Shown here: positions 1-10,264 of the stretch, in pieces | Position numbering within the stretch: position 1 is the stretch's first letter | Layout of the letters: the number at the start of each line of letters is the position of its first letter | NCBI GenBank assembly: GCA_014905825.1 | Contig: JACGCN010000009.1 | Location: 1,612,001-1,676,000 of the forward strand | Origin: Lyophyllum atratum | Lineage: Eukaryota; Basidiomycota; Agaricomycetes; Agaricales; Lyophyllaceae | Direction of reading: 5' to 3' | Length of the DNA stretch: 64,000 nucleotides | Notes under the pieces: generated by a model | Database searches by the model: none | The model's input: only the letters and a program-made list of their open reading frames with translations | Told to the model about the DNA's origin: nothing | Made by a program: the position numbers and the translations under genes

Positions 1-1017
1 GTCTATGCTTATCATAACCTAACAGATATACAGGAAGAGGAAGTGCAGTATGCCCTGGAGGCTGCTCAGGAACTCTTTGCTCAGGTATCTCCTGGCTGTC
101 CCAAGGCCTCGGGAGACTGCCGACATGAAAGTTCAGCGGAGTTTCCCCTGGTAGAATACGACTATTTCTCGGAAGAGGAAAGCCCCAGTTCTCCGCCTGA
201 AGGGGCCCATACCTTACGTGAGGGTCTTCTCAGAACCAACAAGCAATCTTACCACTAACATATATCTTGATCCTCAGCCAGAACAGTGTTTGGGCCAGAC
301 TTCGATGAATTGACGGGATTAAGACATGATGTCGACCTTTGGTTTGAAATTGGACATCCTGTGAGCATGATCTTACCTCTCTCTTTGATTCGTTGCCTAC
401 TCATGTGCCATGGTAGAACAAGAGGCCAGTCCCATCAGCTGATCTGTTGGGGAATCATGGTTCTGCAAGGGCACAAGCCACCCGACAGTACCTGATAGCC
501 ACAGAACGTCAGGCGGGATATTTGAGTCAACTTGTCCACAAGTTTGCTCCCACCGAATGGGAGGCGCTCATGGCAGCAAAACGTAAGGGGGCATGGTACA
601 CTGACGGCAAGCAGAACTGTTTTATGGGCCTTGCTACCATTTGGAAATTGCAGGTGGAGGCCCATCTAGACCGCAGGGACTATGAGCTTGCGGTTATCAC
701 ATGTGGCGGTGAGTTCTACGGCGGGGACCTCTATCTCCCCAACCTTGGTGTTCGTATAAGGTGAAGGCTGTCTCACCTTTACCAAACATTGGCATATGGC
801 TGACGAATATACCTTCAGGTACCGTGCTGGCAGCATTGTCATCTTGAGATCCAGACACCTTCATCATGGCATCGCCAATTGGGAGCCAGGGCCAATGACA
901 GAGAAGGACACCTGTACCCCTGGTAGAGTTTCCTGGGTCTACTTTACACATGCAGACACAGTCGAGTGGCTCAAAAAAAATCAGTATCTACCTAGGAGAC
1001 TGGTGAATGGGGAATAG
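1..1017 (+). CDS. 2OG-Fe(II) oxygenase-like protein, 3' part
   Basis: This is the 3' part of a gene that begins before the window; the frame is open from base 1. I read exons 1-217, 278-360, 417-760 and 819-1017, joined in frame by GT-AG introns of 56-60 bases. The third exon has a His-Leu-Asp (HxD) motif, then a GGEFYGGDLYLPNLG stretch. The last exon has YRAGSIVILRS, a HLHHG histidine and an Arg before a VYFTH motif. This order (HxD, GG-x-L-x-LP, distal His, Arg) is that of 2-oxoglutarate/Fe(II) dioxygenases. Many Agaricomycete proteins of this form are related to the TET/JBP branch. Substrate is unknown. The N-terminal part seen here is acidic and Ser-rich. Family placement is inference; the motif order is seen. 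Confidence 0.6.
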
Positions 1018-1440
1018 GACGCCCTAATGGAGTTGAAGTGATGTATTTTACATCTGTTGTTTGGGCGTAGGCTAATGTATGATATATATTGGATATATAA
1101 TGAAGTTGGATGGATGACTCTGCGAGCTAGAACATCAGAAACTATCACCTAATATTACTAATGGAAACCGTACTATCCCTCCCCCTTCCCCGCCCATGAA
1201 GGCTCAGCCGGCGTCTAAAACCACCACTACCACCACAGCACGCGCCATGGCCGTAGGCACAAGACCAACGCTTCCCAGCCCATTGAAAGCCCAGCCCGTT
1301 CTTGACCTCCCCATATACTCATAGATGAAGCTTGAGAGTTTGGCGAGGACTGTGTCGAGGGCTGGCACTTGTGTGAAAAGTATGGGGTTCGCTGTGGATG
1401 TGCTAGTAGAGGACAAAGTCAGGGCCGTCTCAACAGGGGA
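1018..1440. other. intergenic, with a possible truncated minus-strand coding end
   Basis: There is no complete gene here. Bases 1416-1204 on the minus strand stay open to a stop and encode a Ser/Thr/Leu stretch ending in an Ala/Val-rich tail (AMARAVVVVVV). This could be the cut-off 3' end of a gene lying at a rearrangement breakpoint (see findings). I do not recognise the protein. Confidence 0.3.
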
Positions 1441-3485
1441 ACACTTGCGAGCAAGTTGTCAATGGTATCGATATCTACATCAAATCAACACCTTTCCCTC
1501 GATATCCGGAAGGATGGCTTCTTGCCTTTAGAGAACGGATCCATGATCCGACCGAGGGGCTATAAACACTCATCAGGGCTTTCGGGAAGTAATATGACCG
1601 TCATATACTCACTGTAGTCTCAAAGAAGGACATCGGAGCATGCATGACGTGTTCGATAGCACTCTGCAGTATGGCATCAATTAAAGCGCTCACTTCATAT
1701 CGATGTAGGGGCTAACCTTGTGCAAACTTTGCGAAGCGAAGTAGGTCAGCAAGCATGATAAAAAGATTGCCACGGCTTGGGAAACACCCAAGAATGCGTA
1801 AATTCCCATCTACAACATTAAGTGAGCTGAAGCTACGGGCAGGGACATCATAAATGTGACATACATAAAATCCTTGAGGCTGTGGCCATTTCCTGTTTTT
1901 AACGTCAGTCCAGCCATCGAGAATACTAGATTAGGCTTTGTTGACATACTTTTCTTGCCAGTAGACGAGCCTGACAAAACAATATAAGTACATCATCGAA
2001 TGAATGGAGGTAGAAGAAACGTACCAGTAGGAGGACATCACCGTCGCACCCTGGATAAGCACTAGCGACAGGAAGAGCAACGGGAGCACGACCTTGCCCT
2101 TCCCCGCAGGCGAATACTCCTTATAAACATCCCATGAAATTGCACCAGTATTCCTCTCCTCCACCTGCATGAGTGCCGCTCCCATTGGGGCCTCCTTCAT
2201 CGGGCCATCACCCTTCTCCTCTTTGCGATCGCCCGCCAATTCCTCAACTGCGGCTTCTTCCTTCTCAAGCTTCTCCTCCTCCTCCTCTTCCTCCTTCGCG
2301 CCGAACTCCGTTACAAACTTCGCGAACTCTCCGTTGCCGCCCATAAGCTCGGCATATGTACCACGCTCGGCAATACAATCATCTGCTATTGTGTAGATGT
2401 AGTCCACCTGCGGGAGGAAGTGCAGGGCATGCGTTACCATGACGCGGGTCTTGCCTGACAAGCTATTATGCAGTACGTTTTGAAAGACGGCCTTCCCAAC
2501 ATGGGCATCAAGCGCAGAAAGGGGATCCTATATGCAGCGGTTTGAGATCAAAAACAAGGTCTTGATGAAGGTAAGTCTTACATCGAAGATCTGGATGTCG
2601 GTGTCACAGTAGATTGCACGGCAGATGTTCAGCCTTTGTTTTTGACCACCGGAAAGTGAGATACCCTGGATAAAACAATCAGCCAATGCAAGGCGACGCA
2701 CCGACTCGAAGAATCTTACCTTTTCCCCAACTTCTGTGAGATCGCCATTGGGCAACATTTCCAAGTCAGGGCCTGAGCAGGAATCGTGAACGGCCTTCCA
2801 ATACTTTTCCTCCTCGAATGGTCGACCAAAGCTATTGTAGCGTTCTAAAACCCACCAATCAGACACAGATTCCTGGAGACTCAAATGAACTAACTCACCT
2901 GTATCCAAGCGCTCTGCGGACAATACCCAACACTCCCTCCAAACCGAACACTCCCATCCGTCCTCCTCATCTCCCCAATGATGCCCTGCAAAAGCGACGT
3001 CTTCCCAGGCCCCACCGCACCCACAATCGCCACAAGCTGCCCGCGCGGTATACGCATATTCAAGTCTTTCATCCTGAACACGTTCTCCTCGTCACTTTTA
3101 GCCCTCCCCCTGTGCCACCTTCTCTTTCTTCGCTTTCGCCAGCTTGGCCTCAAGCCCGTGCGGGCGCTTCTGCTTTCCGGCCGAGTCCGCCTTGGAAGTG
3201 TCAGGAGGCGGGGAGTCCCATGTGAAGGACGCATCATCGACTTCGATGGTGACGTCGAGGGCGGGGTCGACGATGAGGGTTTCGCTAAGCAACTCGGCTT
3301 CAAAAACGCCGCAGAGGCGGCTAGTGGCTTCGGCTGCATCGGCGATGGCGCTGAAAGAGACGGCTGAAGAAAAAAAGGTAGTGATCAGTACTGGCTGACA
3401 TTAGGTTACTGGGGTCAGAAACATACGTAGGAACATCAAAGGAAGCCTGAGGAGGGTGAACAACGTTAAGGGTTCAGCGACATGA
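1440..3485 (-). pseudogene. ABCC-type ABC transporter, first-half fragment (end of TMD1, NBD1, linker, start of TMD2)
   Basis: Read on the minus strand, this encodes in order the last helix of membrane domain 1 (TLLRLPLMFL, near 3,450), FTWDSPPP and a Lys-rich insert. NBD1 follows, with Walker [13 protein letters not shown], signature [16 protein letters not shown], and the DPLSALDA and VTHALHFLPQVDYI motifs. An acidic linker comes next, and then the first helices of membrane domain 2, ending in HAPMSFFETT and DIDTIDNLLA near 1,450. This is the layout of fungal MRP/ABCC vacuolar or plasma-membrane exporters. The frame shifts just before DEENVFRM (about 3,100), bases are missing before [10 protein letters not shown] (about 2,850), and most of TMD1 is absent. 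I therefore call it a broken fragment. The remaining C-terminal half is at 6,730-8,680 on the other strand. Confidence 0.85.
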
Positions 3486-3900
3486 TTCGCAGTTGCGCGA
3501 ATCGGCCCATACAGTAGATTGGCGCTGGTGGTGTCGAAGGGCGCAATGCCAAAGGGCTGGGTTTGGCCTTCACTGACTCCAAAGAATGGGTTCGGGGGTC
3601 GGTGACTCCCAGAATTGATCTGAGCGCGTCGGACTCCGGAGGATTATGAAATCAAGTACTTGTAGTTACTGGTGGGCCTCCAGGAGGACGACTCCGAACT
3701 CGGAGTCATCTGTACCGATCACAACCGTTGAACGCAGACTAGATTGTCCGATTCTATGATGGCAACAATAGCAGTACACCATAACGGAAGCCACGATGGA
3801 CCTGGCCGCCCTGTGACTTTCTGTGAGTACCACCTACCAGTGTTCAGAGAGTTTCGGACTCGGAGTCAGTCATAGTATCATAATACTGAAACTCTTCCAT
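3486..3900. other. intergenic stretch
   Basis: No coding region is supported. The stretch has several short GGACTCGGAGTCA-like palindromic motifs (about 3,690 and 3,855), but I cannot assign them a function. Confidence 0.3.
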
Positions 3901-3911
3901 TTAAAGTAGGT

Positions 3912-5037
3912 TGGGGGCTCTGGCATGATGTCTTGCTACCGCTCTTCGTATGGGAACTAAAGCCCAGTGACATCATGTCGCTCTTATACACCTGCAAGTT
4001 CTTCAACGAGCTGTTTAGCCCATACGTGTATCGTCACGTCAATCTCCGGTCCATTGGGAAGGCAGTCTCATTTTTCGAGACCATACTTGCTCGACCCTTC
4101 CTCGCCTCGTCTTGTATCACTCTTCACCTGGGGGTGGACTTCAGACGCAAAACCTGTGAAAGGGACCGCATTCGCGCTGAAGAACTGTCAAGATACTGGA
4201 CACTCTTGCCGAAGGCTTTTCGCGTGATGAACCACCTGGACACTCTCATCATCTGCTTCGGTATCACCGACTATGCTTTCTTCTCCATGTGGTCGAAGCA
4301 TACCTCGAACAAACCTGGGCTATACTCTGACACTGTAAGATGTGTGCATCTGAAGCAATTCCAGGACGAGGTAAACAAGTTCTACCCTGATGGCCTGTTT
4401 CCAAGTCCTAACTGAAGCTTTGCACTGGCAGGACTACAACCCACCCAGTGACAATGAGGGTAGCGACTCGGATGAGGACTCGGATGACGAGGACGAGCCT
4501 GGTGCAACCCCATACTCTGGCGGTCCATGGAGTTGCGATTCCTGGCCACTCTTCCTTGCGAGCTTCTCCAAATTTCAGTCTTTCCGACTCACCACTCATC
4601 GATATATCTTCTGGCCACCCACACCCGAAAACCTGAGGACGTTGTGTAAGAACTGGACTTCATTGCTGCAGCCGACTTCCCATCTATCCGACATCCGATT
4701 CATGTCCGGGCTGGGGGACGAAGCATCGGCAGTGGCTTTGTACTGGAAGAGGGAGAGTCAGGCCGACTTCCATAATTTGGAGGATGAACTTTGGATGGTG
4801 GATTATGTTCACCACATGTCGTACTCGGCCTGTTTCCAGAGGGGGATGGAAGGGGAAGCTGGACTACCAGTCTGGGGTCACAACCAACATGCAGATAACA
4901 CTTCTGGGCCCAGGAGGACGATCTATTTTTCTTTCACAGAGGGTAATGACCAACTTGGTTGGCTGCATCTTGACCCAATCACTGAGGAGGTTGGCAGTGA
5001 GGCTACAGGTCGGATTGGTGAAACCTGGTTTTGTTAA
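3912..5037 (+). CDS. F-box-like protein
   Basis: The N-terminal part, LPLFVWELKPSDIMSLLYTCKF followed by FNELFSPYVYRHV, fits an F-box that would link a substrate receptor to an SCF ubiquitin ligase. Two frames are joined by a 61-base intron at 4371-4431: donor GTAAAC, a CTAAC branch site and acceptor GGCAG. The join restores ...KQFQDE to DYNPPSDNEG. The second exon starts with a Ser/Asp/Glu-rich acidic patch. The rest shows no recognised repeat, as is usual in these fast-changing fungal families. The true start is uncertain. The first in-frame ATG is at 3,975, inside the F-box, so a short upstream exon is likely. The stop lies 38 bases before the left end of the inserted element at 5,076. Confidence 0.6.
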
Positions 5038-5075
5038 TATAAATAATTTCATTCAACCATTCTTTACTCAAGCTT

Positions 5076-6095
5076 CCCAGTGAGAAGTCGGTCGTGCCGA
5101 ATTGAGCGCAAACGAGCGCAAATGGCCACGATAAGAATCGTCCAAAACTGCTCAGTTCGACTCCCTTGGCTCGAGATTCCGGCCATCTATCCAGCCATAT
5201 CGAGCATGATCAAGCTATATAGATCTCTCCGCAGCGCCTCGTTCTTGCTCGATATTTCTCAGTTTTGTTCAATTTTGTTCAATTGAAAATATATTGACTC
5301 CAATAAATACACGGGCAGAAATACACAACTACAATACACATACATACAGACGGACCCTCAGCGCATCCGCCGTCCGTCACCCAATAAGTCCGCTACCCGC
5401 CATCTTTCGCGATCACGCTTTCGCGATCACGCTTTCGCGATCACGCTAAGCCTGCCTGAATATGTACCCTTATCAACAAAACAAGATTAGACGGCACGAA
5501 AGCAAAGCAAAACATCGACGTACGACGACTAGGGCGGCTTGAACACGCTAAATGCTTGGCTTGAGGTCCTACTGTTGCTTCTCAATCAGAGTGTGAAGGA
5601 GTGTGATCGATGGGATCGGCGATACGCACACCACCAAAACGCCTTCGTGATTCGCGAATGCTACAGAATTTTGATGGGCGGGCGTTGCTGCTTGATCGCG
5701 GTCAGGCGGGAGGAGCCACGTAAGGTAAGAGCGATGCTGATGTAACTATATGCGGACGGTGGGAGTGTTTGGTGAGACTGCAGTCGTTTTGCGGCCTCCT
5801 CAGACTTATGTATGTATTTCGCGACAAGTTCGCTCTGAAACAAAAGCAAACAATGGCTTGAGGAAATATTCGTTGAGATGACCATGACGATAGAACGGTT
5901 GAGTCGGACGGATTTCACATGTCCATTTGACGAAGTCATGAAGTCATCTCGAGCTCACAGGAACGGTTGACGAGGAACTTGACCACATACCATTGGATGA
6001 GTTAGAAGAAATGATTGCTTTTGGGTAGATTTGGCTCGATTGACAATCGTTTGGCTTGAATGCGCTCAATTTGGCCCGACCGACTTTTCACTGGG
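5076..6095. mobile_element. 1,020-bp non-autonomous DNA element with terminal inverted repeats
   Basis: The left end starts CCCAGTGAGAAGTCGGTCG and the right end is its near-complete reverse complement; similarity extends about 35 bases inward (CCGAATTGAGCGCA against CCAAATTGAGCGCA). The flanks are ACTCAAGCTT (5066-5075) and ACTCAAGCCT (6096-6105), a target-site duplication of 9-10 bases with one mismatch. That length suggests a Mutator-like element, although the CAGTG terminus also recalls hAT. No transposase is encoded, so it is a MITE-like passenger. Confidence 0.75.
5404..5447. repeat. triple 14-bp direct repeat inside the element
   Basis: The unit CTTTCGCGATCACG occurs three times in a row. 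It contains the palindrome TCGCGA and lies inside the inverted-repeat element. It could be an internal binding site or simple slippage. Confidence 0.7.
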
Positions 6096-6105
6096 ACTCA
6101 AGCCT

Positions 6106-6729
6106 TGATCTTCTGAAAACTGGACATGGAATACTGTGAACCTCTATGTATGTACATAGTGTCACTTCAACAGATTTCAGCCCTCCCTTCATGACGCGAA
6201 TGATGAACAAGTCGAATTTTTACCAACAGGCGGATTCATTCCTGAGTAAGTACATCAAAGGTTTTAGTTCTTGGCATTCAGAAGCAGTCACTACAACATC
6301 GCCAGACCCCTCTCAGACCCTCACTATCCACGCCCTTCGGAGCAGCTTTTCGGCCCACCATCGGCGCAATGTATCGCCGCCCATCTGCAGGTGCTCCCAC
6401 CCCTCCTGTACCGCCTTCGAGCCCAGCAGCAAATGCCGGTCAGGATCCTCAACTACTAACAGCGTCTATATTGCAAGCCGTCGCCGCACATGCCCACCCA
6501 TCGATTTCGATTTTGACGGGAAGAAGGTGAGCACCTTGTTTTTCTGCTGTCTAGCATTGTACTGATTATTTGAAGCAGTTGGACGAGCTTGAGGGTGCTG
6601 GTGTGACTGAGCCGTATTCATCAATAGATCTGTTGCCATTCCAATCCTTTCCACGTACGTCGGAGGTGCGTGTCGACGTCTATCCGCGAACTTTCCAGTC
6701 TCCATTAGTTGACTAGGAATCCAACAATT
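6106..6729 (+). other. non-assigned stretch with a possible truncated 5' coding exon
   Basis: An ATG at 6,369 opens a Pro/Ala-rich frame of about 53 codons starting MYRRPSAGAPTPPVPPSSP, up to a GTGAGC donor near 6,526. The next segment does not continue the frame cleanly. It may be the start of a gene cut by the same rearrangement that split the ABC transporter. No family is recognised. Confidence 0.25.
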
Positions 6730-8680
6730 AGACTCTCTGCGCATGTTTGCTGGTACAACGTCTTCAATCATTGGAGCCATCATCTTGATATCCATTGTCT
6801 TACTCGGTTCCTCATTGGCGTAGCGTGTATCATCATCCTCTACCTTTACGCTGCGGCGTTCTATCGTGCAAGTGCTCGTGAGCTGAAGGTGCGTTCATCC
6901 TCTCCGAATCGGAAAGGTTTCGCCTTGACAACGAAAAGCGGGTTGACGTGAAAAACCGGTATGTTTGGACATGCTCTCGTGGTGCATGCGCTAATCTATA
7001 CTTTCATGCAGCGCATATTGGTTGACCGTGACAAACCAGGTTTGTCTTCCCTACTTATTCAACCTCGTATCAAGCTAACTTCTCATCCTCGTCACCAGAG
7101 ATGGCTCGGAATCCGCCTGCCTAGGAGCGCTACTGACATTCGTCGTCTCGTTGCTTGCTGTTGGCACCCGATTCACGGTTTCACCAGCTCAGACCGGTCT
7201 GGTACTTTCTTACATTCTGAGTGTCCAACAAGGGGTCGTTAATCTGTTTACTTGTAAGTTGATTTGCCGTTGGCTTGTTCGACAAAGCGCAGAGGTGGAA
7301 AACAATATGAATTCCGTGGAGCGTATTGTCCATTACGCGACCGCCATGGAGCAGGAAGCGCCTCACAAACTACCCGACGCCAAGCCACCAACCGAATGGC
7401 CCGCACGTGGTCATGTCCAGCTGAAAGACATTGTGTTGAGTTACAGACGTGAGCTTCCTCCTGTGCTGAAAGGTATACCATGCCTTCCTGTTGCATTCAT
7501 CGTTTCTAAATTACACTTCAGGCATCTCCATGACTGTCGAAGTCGGTGAAAAAAATAGGAATTGTTGGAAGAACCGGCGCTGGAAAGAGATCTATAATGA
7601 CCGGTATGTCAATGTTCGTCAGTATTTCACCCAATTACTTTTTTTAATATGACATTCTGCTTAGCGCTTCATCGACTGGTCGAACTCACCAGTGGATCGA
7701 TTGCCATTGATGAGTCGACATCTCCAAAGTTGGTCTGGCCGGTTTAAGGAGCGGGCTTGCGATTATTCCTCAGGATCCAGTAAGTTCTGTAGGTTCCTCG
7801 CTATAGGAAACCTTGACTGAACATTTTTCTCCTCAGCTTCTCTGTAAGATTGCATCTCGCCTGTACAGACCGCCTAACTGATCTCCTACAAGTCACAGGA
7901 ACTTTGCGCTCCAATCTGGATCCATTCGACCTCCATGACGATGCCACTCTTTGGGATGCACTGAAAGGGGCCTACCCTGTGGAAAATACCTCAAAACGTG
8001 ACTCGCTGACGCTTCAGGATGAACGAAGTTTCGAGCGGTGCGCATACACCAATGAACCGGTTCACACTTGATACCGTCATCGAAGACGAAGGTGGGAACC
8101 TGTCAATTGGCCAGGTGAGCCCATTCGTTCCGAAATAAACCAGGCACGCCTCTGACTTTGTCCCACCCTTAGCGGTCTCTAGTCTCACTCACGCGAGCGC
8201 TGGTGAAGGACGCCAAAGTGATCATCCTCGATGAAGCTACAGATATGACTGTTTTCTGCATGGCTTAATTGCTTGTAGTAATGCCTCCCTTCCTCAGCTT
8301 CCATGGATTATGAAACCGATAGGAACATTCAGGATACCATCGTGTATGAATTCAAGGATAGAAAGATATTGTGCATTGCTCGTTCATCCCTGTTCGTCTA
8401 TTTTCACAGTCTAATCATCTGAGACTTTAGAAAGACCGATTACGAACCATCATCGCTTATGACAGGATATGTGTCCTTGACGCTGGAGAAGTTGCGGTCA
8501 GTGACACTTCATGCTCACTTGTTTGGCGAAAACTGACGTTATCTGTTTAGGAATTTGACACTCCTGTCCAGCTGTATCACATTCCCAACGGAATATTCAG
8601 GGGGATGTGTGGACGCTCTTCCATTACTCTAGAAGACCTTCAACTCCCGGCGAAAATAATGGCCAATGACGAGGCTTGAT
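6730..8680 (+). pseudogene. ABCC-type ABC transporter, second-half fragment (TMD2, NBD2)
   Basis: After an acceptor at about 6,730 the sequence encodes SLRMFAGTTSSIIGAIILIS, then LYLYAAAFYRASARELK. Next come QRWLGIRL, the TRFTVSPAQTGLVLSYILSVQQG helix and VENNMNSVERIVHYA. NBD2 follows: IVGRTGAGKS-like Walker A (about 7,560), TGTLRSNLDPFDLHDDATLWDALK, GGNLSIGQ..SLVSLARALVKDAKVIILDEAT, and a C-terminal RTIIAYDRICVLDAGEV. It begins exactly where the minus-strand fragment at 1,440-3,485 stops, which suggests one gene cut in two. A piece of TMD2 after ARELK is missing, and several exons carry small frame breaks and in-frame stops. No promoter or start is attached, so a functional product is unlikely. 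Confidence 0.8.
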
Positions 8681-8699
8681 ACATCAAATAGCCATGCTA

Positions 8700-9468
8700 G
8701 GACGCGTCTTTGGATCGGTCTACAGTCAACCAGCATCTCCTTATCAGAATGGCCTAGCAAGGGCATCGACCTCTAACCCGTCTGGGCTTACCCTGATATT
8801 GCCAGCACTCAAGGATGGCAAGCCTGTCAAAGGAGGCAAAGAGTCGAAGCAGCGCTTTGGATCTTATGGACTACTACTGGACGAGGAGAAGAAGATTGCT
8901 CCCCCGCATGAAACTAAAGCTTCTCAAGGAGGTTTCAACGAGGCTTATTGCTCTCAAGAAAAAGTGCGTCAATTTCATGTCCAATCGATCCAGCTGACCT
9001 GACTTCTATCCAGGAAGGATGACTACGCATTCTTCCTGAAAACCGTCGATACAACCCAGGTACAAGGCTACACGGACGTGGTGAAACGACCTATAGATTT
9101 GGGCACCATGTCTGTCAAGGTGGACAGGGGCAAATACCGGTCGCTGGAAGACTTCGCGGTGCGTGGCCGCAACCCTTTAATCATGGCCCACATATACTTA
9201 CAACAATGACAGTCGGACTTACGGCTCGTCGCCTCAAATGCCAAAGCTTTCAACCCCCCTGGTACCATCTATTACACGGAAGCTGAGCGGATCGAAGCAT
9301 GGGGCCTGGATCACATGTCAAAAGCTGCCTCAACAGTTTTCCAATACGAACCGGACTGGAATATCGAAATAGAGAAGCACGACGAGGTAACTCCCGTTCA
9401 CATCGATGATGATGAGGACTACAATATCGGAAACTCCGAGTGACGATCTCTAGGGCGATGAGTTCTAA
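8700..9468 (+). pseudogene. bromodomain protein, damaged copy
   Basis: The segment has a leader (SGLTLILPALKDGKPV) and a helix frame LLKEVSTRLIALKKK. A bromodomain is spread over exons near 9,014-9,159 and 9,211-9,387. It contains DDYAFFLKTVDTTQV, YTDVVKRPIDLGTMS, KVDRGKYRSLEDFA and NAKAFNPPGTIYYTEA. The NAKAFN asparagine is the usual acetyl-lysine contact. This is the BRD7/BRD9-like form found in fungal chromatin remodelling complexes. The leader and helix lie in different frames (switch near 8,820-8,850), and the product would stop at 9,468 right after the bromodomain, without the long C-terminal part I expect. I call it a decayed or truncated copy. A short functional protein is possible but less likely. 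Confidence 0.6.
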
Positions 9469-9639
9469 ATCCCAGGGACGTCCTCCATACCCTCTTAGCA
9501 AGGTGATATCCCGTGAAGGTTTGTCCTCTGCTTTCTTCCGAGCCACCCATGCCCTTGATTGACCTAACTCAACAACAGACCCACGGGCCCGTGAGTGTTG
9601 ATAAGTTCAAGCTCTACAAGTTCCGTCACTGACTTCAGG

Positions 9640-9905
9640 GGCAGGTCTTCACCATTGCGCTCTCAGCCTCCTTGTCCCGTTTTGCCATCGGCCTCAGCGA
9701 CGGTGCCGTCCTCCAATATCAACATCCAGAGCAATCCCTCTCGAAGACAGGGCTCTCATTACCGCCGACATCAGGGGCAGGTCTCCGCCATTGCGCTCTC
9801 AGCCTCCTTGTCCCGCTTTGCCATCGGCCCCAGCCACGGCGCCGTCCTCCAATATCAACATCCGGAGCGAAGACAGGGCTCTTGTTACCGCCGACAGGTA
9901 CATCC
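9640..9905 (+). repeat. tandem duplication (about 136 bp) of a WD40-blade-like coding segment
   Basis: Two near-identical units start near 9,650 and 9,786. Each encodes a version of IALSASLSRFAIG..DGAVLQYQHPE, which reads like one WD40 blade. It recalls the N-terminal propeller of fungal Vps11. The units differ by scattered substitutions, and the frame is lost after the second. I treat it as a gene fragment, not a gene. Confidence 0.45.
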
Positions 9906-10264
9906 CCTTATTACCGCTATATGCGAGGTCCTGAACACACAGCGACCCAGTATGCCATGACTCTACCACCACCCACTCCACCACACTCCACCTCTTTTTG
10001 TCCCATCCCGCCTCACAAGCCGCGAATCCCTGTGCCGGAATCTGTTTGCAGGTGGTTGCATCCAGTCTGAGGGCCCTTTCCGACTGCGTCGACATTTTCC
10101 GAACCGACTCGTCACTGTGGCCTCAAGAGGCCATTGCAGGGGTGAATCAGAATCTTGAGCTTCTCATGTCAACTTCGAGAACGTTCAACCACATCACAAC
10201 ACATAGTATTATTGGCCAGGTCAGGTATATATGATTTTATCCGCTACCAGGGATCTTCTCTCAT

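Noticed and set aside
4390..4431. Apparent frameshift in the F-box gene near 4,395
   Set aside because: A 61-base intron with good GT, branch and AG sites joins the two frames, so no mutation is needed.
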